Assembly: GCA_937893815.1 (NCBI GenBank)
Contig: CALCSH010000445.1
Coordinates: 1 to 18,315 of the forward strand
DNA length: 18,315 nt
Source of the DNA: an uncultured Anaerolineae bacterium
Lineage (GTDB): Bacteria; Chloroflexota; Anaerolineae; Anaerolineales; UBA11858
Direction of reading: 5' to 3'
This document shows positions 1 through 5,328 of the stretch, in pieces. The notes under the pieces are model-generated. The model searched no databases, was not told the origin of the DNA, and saw nothing but the letters and a program-made list of their open reading frames with translations. Every line of letters starts with the position of its first letter. Position 1 is the stretch's first letter. The position numbers and the translations under genes are program-made.

Positions 1-1
1 T

Positions 2-1084
2 AACGCTGCATCGGTGCTGATCTTTGATATGCACAATGAATACGGTCTCGATGACACAGCCTCTGATACCGGTGAGCGTGTGGTGGGTCTGAAAACCAAA
101 TTCCGCTCAAAGGTGCGCGTGGTGGGGCTGGGCGCTGGCGCTATGATCCGCGGGCAGGCTGCCGATTTCAACTTAGAGATCGCCATGCGCGATATTCGCC
201 CAGCGGATGTGGAATTACTTTCGCATGAACTTAATTTGCGCGAAACCACGCCGACCACACTGGACGCTTTGCAAAAAACATTTGCACCGCAAAACTGGTT
301 CAACGAATTTCGCCAACTCAAAGTGGGATCGGTAATCGAAACGGAAGATGGTAAGAAAATTCCTGCGCCCGATAGCGTGGCATATTGGGCGAATGCTGAA
401 GGTGTCAATGTGGCCGCGGCGGAAGGGCTGCACAATAAAATGCGGCGCTTATTCAATACTGAATATATCGTTGAGCATCCAGCGTTAGATGGCATTGGTG
501 AAATCGTAAAATCACTGGAAGCCGGACAGCATATTGTGCTCTCGTTCGGTGACCATGAAAGCGATTTGGATTATTTATTGGTCAGCAATTTGTTGACCCG
601 CTATATCCGCAATCGATGGGAAGCGAACGCCAATGCTTTTCGCAGTTCCGGTAAGAGTGAGCCGCGCCCATTGGTGATTGCCGTGGAAGAGGCTCACAAG
701 TTGCTCAACCGCGAGATGGCGCGCCAGACCACTTTTAGCACCATCGCCCGCGAGCTGCGCAAATATTACGTTACGCTGCTAATTATCGACCAGCGCCCCT
801 CTCAAATTTATGATGAAGTCATGTCCCAGTTGGGTACACGCATCTCGGGTTGGCTGGGCGATGAAGATGATATTCGCGCTGTGCTTTCCGGCCTTTCAGG
901 GCGGGATTCGCTGAGGGGAATGCTGGCCCGCCTCCAGCCGAAAGAAGAAGTGCTGCTGCTTGGATGGGGAGTCCCCATGCCGTTGCCGGTGCGCTCCCGC
1001 CGGTATGATGATCTCTTTTGGGATGAGTTATTGGGCAAGAAAAAATTCAATCCCGAACAAAATTTGCGAGAACTCGGTTTCTAA
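2..1084 (+). CDS. HerA-like (DUF87) hexameric ATPase/helicase, 5'-truncated by the window edge
   Basis: The reading frame is open to the left edge, so the first visible ATG/GTG codons are internal and about 360 C-terminal residues are present. The opening residues SVLIFDMHNEYG match the strand that follows the P-loop in HerA/DUF87 ATPases (usually VLIxDPHGEY), so the Walker A motif lies just outside the window. Walker B is VIAVEEAH (about 674-697), followed by a sensor-like IIDQRPSQI and an arginine-rich TRISGWLGDEDD segment as in FtsK/HerA proteins. Known HerA proteins pump DNA with the nuclease NurA in end resection, and bacterial relatives also occur in defence systems; which applies here cannot be seen. 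The gene ends in front of a strong hairpin. An FtsK/VirB4-like relative is the main alternative. Confidence 0.85.
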   Translation, partial: NAASVLIFDMHNEYGLDDTASDTGERVVGLKTKFRSKVRVVGLGAGAMIRGQAADFNLEIAMRDIRPADVELLSHELNLRETTPTTLDALQKTFAPQNWFNEFRQLKVGSVIETEDGKKIPAPDSVAYWANAEGVNVAAAEGLHNKMRRLFNTEYIVEHPALDGIGEIVKSLEAGQHIVLSFGDHESDLDYLLVSNLLTRYIRNRWEANANAFRSSGKSEPRPLVIAVEEAHKLLNREMARQTTFSTIARELRKYYVTLLIIDQRPSQIYDEVMSQLGTRISGWLGDEDDIRAVLSGLSGRDSLRGMLARLQPKEEVLLLGWGVPMPLPVRSRRYDDLFWDELLGKKKFNPEQNLRELGF

Positions 1085-1120
1085 CTTGACATTGTCAAAC
1101 TAATCACAGCAAAAATCCGT

Positions 1121-1158
1121 AAAAAGGAGTGTGGTAGCCCATCACCATACTCCTTTTT
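1121..1158 (+). terminator. Intrinsic terminator after the HerA-like gene
   Basis: A 15-bp stem (1121-1135 with 1144-1158, one mismatch) closes an 8-nt loop. The 3' arm ends in five Ts, and the 5' arm starts with five As, so it could also work from the other side. It lies 37 nt after the HerA-like stop codon. Confidence 0.8.
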
Positions 1159-1188
1159 GTGTTCTATGCTATCGCCTGAATACGTCCC

Positions 1189-1230
1189 ATGTAAAACTAC
1201 CAATGTCATTTTTACATAAACCCTATAGGG
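1189..1230. promoter_or_regulatory. Possible operator region upstream of the cNMP-binding-like gene
   Basis: Two symmetric sites lie in the 267-bp gap after the HerA-like gene: ATGTAAAA (1189-1196) facing TTTTACAT (1210-1217) across 13 nt, and the perfect 10-bp palindrome CCCTATAGGG (1221-1230). A TATACT hexamer at 1281-1286 could be a -10 box, but no good -35 lies at the right distance. Control of the downstream operon is inferred from position only. Confidence 0.3.
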
Positions 1231-1351
1231 ACAAATGTCTTTACGATCGGGAAAAAAGCCACTGTGTTTAGGTGGACGGCTATACTACATTTGTAAGAAT
1301 TCTTTGGGGTATCGCGCGGCCAGAAATTGTGATGAAGGTGGATCTTGGATA

Positions 1352-1840
1352 ATGTTAACTAAAGTAATTAAAAAAATACCGATTTTTGACGGATTGACAG
1401 AAGTGCAAATAAAAGACCTGGAGTCATTATTTTCTCTGTGTGAGAGCGCCGAAGATGAAGTCATATTCAATCAGGGTGATGTTGCCAATAATTTATATCT
1501 GATCGTTGATGGATGCGTAGCCATTCGCTACAAACCCGATGATGGCGAAGTGCTCACCGTTTCGCAGATTGAAGCCGGGGGTGTTTTTGGTTGGTCAGCA
1601 GCTTTTGGTAGCGGCTATTACACATCCGAGGCGTATTGTGTACGCAGCGCCAAATTGCTTTCTGTCAGTGGAGAAGCTTTAAAACGGTTTCATGACAAGC
1701 AGCCCGAAACTGGGAAACTGATTCTTGAGCGGTTAGCGAAGGTTATCGCCGAGCGTTTGCAGCGCGCACATACCCACAGCCAGGTTGTGGCTATGTTAGA
1801 ATATGGTTTGACAAACGGCGTTAAACCTTTAGGAGCTTAA
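1352..1840 (+). CDS. Cyclic-nucleotide-binding-domain-like protein without DNA-binding domain
   Basis: The 162-residue product is almost entirely one CAP-type beta-barrel: an N-terminal helix (IPIFDGLTEVQIKDL), the barrel from about residue 32 to 108 (DEVIFNQGDVANNLYLIVDG) and a C-terminal helix. There is no helix-turn-helix, so it is not a CRP/FNR transcription factor; it may be a stand-alone sensor or effector partner. The phosphate-binding cassette is atypical: in the G-E...R-[ST]-A pattern the Glu is Trp (FGWSA, residues 79-83) and the Arg is Tyr/Thr (YYTSEA), so cAMP may not be the ligand. ATG 1352 is chosen because AAGGTGG lies 10 nt upstream and the family alignment starts there; the in-frame ATG at 1235 adds unconserved residues. 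The next gene follows after 1 nt, suggesting translational coupling. Confidence 0.8.
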   Translation: MLTKVIKKIPIFDGLTEVQIKDLESLFSLCESAEDEVIFNQGDVANNLYLIVDGCVAIRYKPDDGEVLTVSQIEAGGVFGWSAAFGSGYYTSEAYCVRSAKLLSVSGEALKRFHDKQPETGKLILERLAKVIAERLQRAHTHSQVVAMLEYGLTNGVKPLGA

Positions 1841-1841
1841 A

Positions 1842-2099
1842 ATGGCTGAACTTGAACAAAATGCTCAAACGTATTCAAAAGAAGAGATGCTCAAGGGGCT
1901 GGTAGCTCAAATTAGTTCATACGTTGAACAGTATCACGGGGGTTCTGTAGAAATGATCGCCATCAGCGGAAATCAGTTAACGGTTCGCCTGGGCGGTGCT
2001 TGCGTGGGTTGCCCTCTATCTAACGCTACGTTGCAGGGTTGGGTCGCGGGGACGGTGAAACAATTCTTTCCGGATGTTGAAGTTATTGGCGTAGAATAG
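1842..2099 (+). CDS. NifU C-terminal-domain protein (Nfu-type Fe-S scaffold/carrier)
   Basis: This 85-residue protein matches the NifU C-terminal domain in full. It has the N-terminal helix, the HGGSVEMIAISGNQLTVRL strand pair and the cluster-binding GGACVGCPLSNATL loop with Cys54 and Cys57 (CxxC). Proteins of this family bind a transient [4Fe-4S] cluster across a dimer through the two CxxC motifs and hand it to target apo-enzymes in the cytoplasm. AGGAGC in the upstream gene's end serves as ribosome site. Placement between a cNMP-barrel protein and a small membrane protein is unusual; isc/suf genes are not nearby. The family call is secure; the client proteins are unknown. Confidence 0.92.
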   Translation: MAELEQNAQTYSKEEMLKGLVAQISSYVEQYHGGSVEMIAISGNQLTVRLGGACVGCPLSNATLQGWVAGTVKQFFPDVEVIGVE

Positions 2100-2110
2100 G
2101 AGCTGCAATC

Positions 2111-2392
2111 ATGAACTTTCTTGATTTTGTCGCGATGATTGGCTATTTGATCCGCTTTGTAGGGTTGCTGGTCTTCGGTGTTGCTGTGGCCTGGTTCTCC
2201 CTCACATCGTATCGGCAGGCTGGTGAACGCTGGCAATTACAAATAGCGATTTATTTGGGATTGCTGTTCTTTGCGGTTTTTCTTGGCCACTATGCTTCGG
2301 CAGCCGGTTTGGGCGGTTTTGCCCTCGGCGCAGGAGCGGGACTCCTGTATTGGGGATTGCGCAAAGAAGAAGCGCCTGCCGAAGAAGATTAG
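2111..2392 (+). CDS. Small hydrophobic membrane protein, unknown function
   Basis: The 93-residue protein has three likely membrane helices (about residues 7-31, 43-62 and 65-82) and an acidic charged tail (RKEEAPAEED). Between helices 1 and 2 lies a short polar loop (SYRQAGERW). The start is supported by TAGGAG, which overlaps the upstream stop codon and sits 8 nt before the ATG. It is the last gene of the three-gene plus-strand operon and is followed by a hairpin terminator. I do not recognise the family. Confidence 0.75.
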   Translation: MNFLDFVAMIGYLIRFVGLLVFGVAVAWFSLTSYRQAGERWQLQIAIYLGLLFFAVFLGHYASAAGLGGFALGAGAGLLYWGLRKEEAPAEED

Positions 2393-2415
2393 TTCCCCCA
2401 CCAAAGAGAAAAAAT

Positions 2416-2444
2416 AAACGGGCGCCCGATGTGGGCGCCCGTTT
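2416..2444. terminator. Bidirectional intrinsic terminator between convergent genes
   Basis: A perfect 12-bp stem (2416-2427 with 2433-2444, core CGGGCGCCC) closes a 5-nt loop. Ts follow on the plus strand, and the A-rich run at 2409-2418 supplies Ts on the minus strand. It therefore suits both the operon ending at 2392 and the ferritin gene ending at 2471. Confidence 0.88.
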
Positions 2445-2470
2445 TTGTGTTATAACGATTTCCGAGGAGG

Positions 2471-2980
2471 TTAGGCCGCCGCCGGTTCCGGGGCAACAAT
2501 TGGGTTGCGTGCCAAAAACTGCTCTACCAACAGCACATTATCGCCCGCGCGTCGGATTGTTTTCAACAGCGTGCCCATGGTTGAAATCTCTTCAAGCTGC
2601 TCGGCAACAAACCAGCGCAGGAAATCTTGCGAGATATAGTCTTTGTCGTTAACAGCAATATCCATCAAACTATTGATGAGCCGGGTCACTTCGGTTTCCC
2701 AATCCAGCGCCAATTGAGCGCAGTGTTCAGGGGATTTGAAATCATATTCTGTCTTATTCATCGCCGGGATACGCACCTGTCCGCCTGCTTCGACCACGAA
2801 ATGGGCAAATTTCATGGCGTGCATATTTTCTTCGGCAGCCTGACGATAGAAAAAAGCCGCCAGTTGGGGGAGGTCATCGGCATCAAAATAAGCAGCAATA
2901 CTGATATATTGCAAACTGGCAGCGAATTCCGCACCAACCTGGGCATTGATTGCATCTTCAAGTTTTTTGCTGATAATCAT
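2471..2980 (-). CDS. Non-heme bacterial ferritin (FtnA type)
   Basis: At 169 residues the product has the usual length of bacterial FtnA. It is a four-helix-bundle iron store that oxidises Fe(II) at a di-iron centre and assembles as a 24-mer shell in the cytoplasm. Expected ferroxidase residues are visible: Glu18, Glu51 and His54 (EENMHAMKF), Glu95 or Glu97, Glu127, Gln128 and Glu130/131 (VAEQLEEIS), plus Tyr25. This fits FtnA rather than bacterioferritin; the only Met near the heme-binding position of Bfr is Met53 inside EENMH. AAGGAG lies 7 nt before the ATG. An extended -10 promoter and a 19-bp palindrome lie just upstream, and the bidirectional hairpin ends it. The upstream gene on the same strand ends 106 nt away, so ferritin is probably monocistronic. 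Confidence 0.93.
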   Translation of the reverse strand: MIISKKLEDAINAQVGAEFAASLQYISIAAYFDADDLPQLAAFFYRQAAEENMHAMKFAHFVVEAGGQVRIPAMNKTEYDFKSPEHCAQLALDWETEVTRLINSLMDIAVNDKDYISQDFLRWFVAEQLEEISTMGTLLKTIRRAGDNVLLVEQFLARNPIVAPEPAAA

Positions 2981-2998
2981 GGTTTCTCCTTAAAATCT

Positions 2999-3017
2999 AT
3001 CCATATCAAATATGGAT
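2999..3017. promoter_or_regulatory. 19-bp perfect palindrome in the ferritin 5' leader (candidate operator)
   Basis: Arms ATCCATAT and ATATGGAT are separated by CAA. The site lies between the predicted ferritin transcription start (about 3032) and its ribosome site, where a bound repressor could block transcription. Its 19-bp size is like that of Fur and DtxR-family boxes, but the sequence matches neither consensus. Confidence 0.5.
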
Positions 3018-3038
3018 TTGTATCTTTGATGTCATTGT

Positions 3039-3047
3039 ATTATAGCA
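3039..3047 (-). promoter_or_regulatory. Extended -10 promoter for ferritin
   Basis: On the minus strand TGCTATAAT gives a perfect TATAAT with a TGn extension, about 59 nt before the ferritin ATG. No good -35 is seen, which is normal for extended -10 promoters. Confidence 0.6.
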
Positions 3048-3086
3048 GTTGTCATTTAAACCAGCGTTAAATATTTATTAGCGTTT

Positions 3087-4790
3087 TTATAAACTCATGG
3101 CGCAGCCGTCGGCGCGGGGATCGCTGCCGCCGGTCAACGCGCCACTTTCAGGGTCGCGTAGAATTACTTGCCCACGCCCAAAGACGGCGCGCCTAAACCC
3201 GCTGACCATGCGAACGGGGTGTCCGATATCGGCCAATTTTTGGATTTCGGTTGGCGGTATGCCTTTTTCTAGATCGAGCGCTCCGCCGCTTTCCGCGGCG
3301 TCAATACAAAAGCGCGGCCGGTCGAGAGCAGCCTGCGGGTCGAGTTGATCGTCAATCAAGGCGCTGGCGACTTGCAAATGCCCCTGCGGTTGCATGAAGC
3401 CACCCATGACGCCGTAGGAGGCAATTAGGTAATTAGGGATTGGGTGATCAGGAAGTTCTCCTAATTCCTGGTTCCCTGATCCCCAATTACCTGTTTCCTG
3501 ATCTTTGGTAATCAGTGATGGGATAATCGTATGATAGGGTCGTTTCCCCGGCTCCAAGGCATTGGGATGCTCCGGATCAAGGCTGAAGTTGTGACCGCGG
3601 TTTTGCAGGGTGAAGCCCCAGCCTTTGGGCACAATCCCGGTGCCGAAGCCCATATAGTTGCTATTGATGAACGAACAGGCGTTGCCCTCGCTATCCACCA
3701 CACTGAGGTAGACCGTATCCGATGAAGCCACTGGGGTGCCGCGTTGCTGATCGAGGCTGGCGCACTGGCGATTAATGAGTTTGCGGCGTTCCGCAGCGTA
3801 GTCTTTGGACAGAAGACTGGCGACCGGGGATGGAGAGAAAGCGGGATCAGAGATATACCAGCGCGTGTCAGCGAAGGCCAAGCGCATGGCTTCAATTTGT
3901 AGATGCAGGCGTTCTGCTGAGAGCGGTTCCAGAGCGGCGATGTCGAAGCCTTCGAGTAGATTTAGACCCAGCAAAGCCGCCAATCCCTGGCCGTTGGGCG
4001 GACATTCCCAAACGCGATAGCCGCGATAGGTGGTGCTGATGGGGGTATCCCAGGTGGCTTTGTGGGCGGCCAAATCCGATTCGTTCAGGCAGCCACCGGC
4101 CTGACGTATCACAGTGGTAATCGCTTCGGCGATTTCGCCGTGATAAAAAGCATCTGCGCCACCCTCGGCGACCGCCCGGAATGTGCGTGCCAACCCCGGG
4201 TTGTGGAAGATTTCTCCGGGGCGCGGGGCGCGGCCAGCGATGGTCAGCTCATGCCCGTTAAGCGCCTGCGCCAGTTGACGTTCTGCCCCGCGCTCCCAAA
4301 AGTAAGCCGTCACCGGGGCCACCGGAAAGCCCTCCTCGGCCAATCGGATGGCAGGAGCCAGCACCTCGGCCAGGCTCAAACGCCCGTGGCGCGCTACCAT
4401 TTCACTCCAGCCGGAGCAAGCTCCGGGCACGGTGATGGTGTAAGGGTGGTACGGATTGGCAATGGGGGATTGGGAGTTGTTGTACAAGCCATCTTTTTGG
4501 ATGCGCTCGATGGTCAATGCGGCAGGAGCGCGGCCGGAGGCATTCAGCGCCGTGACCTGGCCCGTGGCGGCTTCGTAATAGAGTCCAAAAGCGTCCCCGC
4601 CGATGCCGGTGGAGGTGGGTTCGGTGACGTTGAGCGCCGCGGCAGTGGCGATGGCGGCATCAGCGGCAGTGCCGCCGCGGGCGAGAATCGCTAGCCCGGC
4701 GGCAACCGCCAGGGGCTGGGATGTGGCAACCATGCCGCGCGTCCCCATCACGGACGAGCGCCGGGAAGCAAAGTTATACGCAAAGTGCAA
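3087..4790 (-). CDS. Gamma-glutamyltransferase family hydrolase (GGT/acylase, Ntn type)
   Basis: The 567-residue protein follows the GGT family from GMVATSQPLA (about 19-28) through TSTGIGGDAFGLYY, VPGACSGW and CPPNGQG to PHTIIPS-like and GVMGGFMQPQGH motifs. These enzymes are made as one chain that cuts itself; the new N-terminal Thr then attacks gamma-glutamyl or acyl-amide bonds. The likely nucleophile is Thr359 in SSDTVYLSVVDSEGN. The usual second Thr-His (TTH) is Val-Tyr here, as in YwrD-like or acylase-like branches, so glutathione may not be the substrate. No signal peptide is evident. The start is TTG 4790, with GAGGAG 6 nt upstream. Two stretches absent from typical members (about residues 103-116 and 429-454) are encoded by 7-nt repeat elements, yet the frame is kept. 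Confidence 0.88.
   Translation of the reverse strand: MHFAYNFASRRSSVMGTRGMVATSQPLAVAAGLAILARGGTAADAAIATAAALNVTEPTSTGIGGDAFGLYYEAATGQVTALNASGRAPAALTIERIQKDGLYNNSQSPIANPYHPYTITVPGACSGWSEMVARHGRLSLAEVLAPAIRLAEEGFPVAPVTAYFWERGAERQLAQALNGHELTIAGRAPRPGEIFHNPGLARTFRAVAEGGADAFYHGEIAEAITTVIRQAGGCLNESDLAAHKATWDTPISTTYRGYRVWECPPNGQGLAALLGLNLLEGFDIAALEPLSAERLHLQIEAMRLAFADTRWYISDPAFSPSPVASLLSKDYAAERRKLINRQCASLDQQRGTPVASSDTVYLSVVDSEGNACSFINSNYMGFGTGIVPKGWGFTLQNRGHNFSLDPEHPNALEPGKRPYHTIIPSLITKDQETGNWGSGNQELGELPDHPIPNYLIASYGVMGGFMQPQGHLQVASALIDDQLDPQAALDRPRFCIDAAESGGALDLEKGIPPTEIQKLADIGHPVRMVSGFRRAVFGRGQVILRDPESGALTGGSDPRADGCAMSL
3422..3515. repeat. Heptad-type quasi-palindromic repeat inserted in the GGT-like gene
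   Basis: The first half carries G-rich units such as GGTAATTA and GGGATT, and the second half C-rich units such as CCCCAATTACC. CC pairs recur near 3460, 3467, 3474, 3481 and 3497, close to a 7-nt step. GGTAATT at 3428-3434 faces AATTACC at 3485-3491, and TGATCAGG faces CCTGATC. It encodes the extra loop (about residues 429-454) of the GGT-like protein. Confidence 0.7.
4453..4480. repeat. Four 7-nt units inside the GGT-like gene (one-sided heptad repeat)
   Basis: GGATTGG (4453), CAATGGG (4460), GGATTGG (4467) and GAGTTGT (4474) follow with an exact 7-nt step. They encode part of the segment YNNSQSPIANPYHPY, which is not expected before the conserved TITVPGA strand. There is no second inverted half. 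Confidence 0.55.
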
Positions 4791-4858
4791 AGGAAAACTC
4801 CTCGATCAGAATCACCCCGAAGGGAGTCTGTTCAGCCTGTTTGGGTTTTGGTTCCCCC

Positions 4859-4864
4859 ATTATA
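4859..4864 (-). promoter_or_regulatory. Possible -10 box for the GGT-like gene
   Basis: A perfect TATAAT on the minus strand lies 69 nt before the TTG start and just after the 30-bp hairpin that follows the small membrane-protein gene. The -35 position falls inside the hairpin and matches poorly. Confidence 0.35.
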
Positions 4865-4877
4865 CTAAAAAGATAGA

Positions 4878-4944
4878 ATCCACGAAGAACATCAAGGACA
4901 CGAAGAAGTGCTATTTCTTCGTGTCCTTGATGTTCTTCGTGGAT
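4878..4944. repeat. Perfect 30-bp inverted repeat, possibly acting as terminator
   Basis: Arms 4878-4907 and 4915-4944 are exact reverse complements around a 7-nt loop. Each arm is made of 9-nt units (CACGAAGAA, CATCAAGGA, CACGAAGAA). The minus-strand copy starts 8 nt after the stop codon of the small protein gene and is followed by five Ts (about 4866-4870), so it may end that transcript. The purine-rich CACGAAGAA-type sequence resembles interspersed repeats common in environmental bacterial genomes. Confidence 0.85.
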
Positions 4945-4952
4945 AGGGATGG

Positions 4953-5156
4953 TTAAAAACTGATATTGAACCAGTTGGTTCCGGTGATGACGGAGCAGCT
5001 CAGGGCGATAAAAACGATCAACAGAATGAAACCGCAGCCGCAGCCCATGCAGGATGGCCCGCGCCCGAAGCCGAAGCGATCTTGCAGCCAGTCGAATAGC
5101 GCATCGAACAAAAATAATTTCAATAAACCCGATAAACAGCCTGGACGATTGTTCAC
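4953..5156 (-). CDS. Small Cys/Gly-rich single-span membrane protein, unknown function
   Basis: The 67-residue protein starts with a polar and hydrophobic amphipathic stretch (NNRPGCLSGLLKLFLF), then WLQDRFGFGRG, a CMGCGCG cluster and one strong membrane helix (FILLIVFIALSCSVI). GTG 5156 is preferred over the ATG at 5183 because AAAGGAG sits 6-7 nt before the GTG, whereas the ATG has no ribosome site. The CxxCxC cluster next to the membrane helix could bind metal or be lipid-modified; neither is shown. It lies between selD and the GGT-like gene on the same strand with long hairpins on both sides, so it is probably its own unit. Confidence 0.7.
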   Translation of the reverse strand: MNNRPGCLSGLLKLFLFDALFDWLQDRFGFGRGPSCMGCGCGFILLIVFIALSCSVITGTNWFNISF

Positions 5157-5183
5157 AGCATTCTCCTTTAGCGTTGTAGGCAA

Positions 5184-5248
5184 AGGCCTGTCAGGTTTCT
5201 GTGCGATGCTTGTGTGCGGTCGGTCATTTGGGTAAACCTGGCAGGCCT
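5184..5248. repeat. 15-bp inverted repeat with 35-nt loop upstream of the small membrane-protein gene
   Basis: AGGCCTGTCAGGTTT (5184-5198) faces AAACCTGGCAGGCCT (5234-5248) with one mismatch that would be a G-U pair on one strand. The CCTGACAGGTTT-type core resembles another interspersed repeat type. It ends 28 nt before the GTG start and would be part of that gene's leader if transcription begins upstream. Confidence 0.65.
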
Positions 5249-5270
5249 AGAATTAACTGACTACCAGAAT

Positions 5271-5300
5271 ATACGCAAAGTACGCCCCCAGGTTGCGTAT
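5271..5300. repeat. Short inverted repeat after selD
   Basis: ATACGCAA (5271-5278) faces TTGCGTAT (5293-5300) across 14 nt, 29 nt past the selD stop. No T-run follows on the minus strand, so it is a weak terminator at best. Nothing else is visible in 5249-5328. Confidence 0.4.
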
Positions 5301-5328
5301 CTATCAGGGGTAAAAATCCGAGTTTGGT

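Noticed and set aside
1235..1351. In-frame upstream start for the cNMP-binding-like gene
   Set aside because: The extra 39 residues have no family match, and ATG 1235 lacks a good ribosome site, whereas ATG 1352 has AAGGTGG 10 nt upstream.
4062..4694. Plus-strand open frame of 210 codons inside the GGT-like gene
   Set aside because: It is the antisense shadow of a clearly conserved GC-rich gene, with Gly/Ala/Arg-rich translation and no family signature.
4775..4786. TATACGCAAAGT shared with about 5270-5281
   Set aside because: A 12-bp match between the GGT start and the gap after selD; too short, and with no common function in sight.
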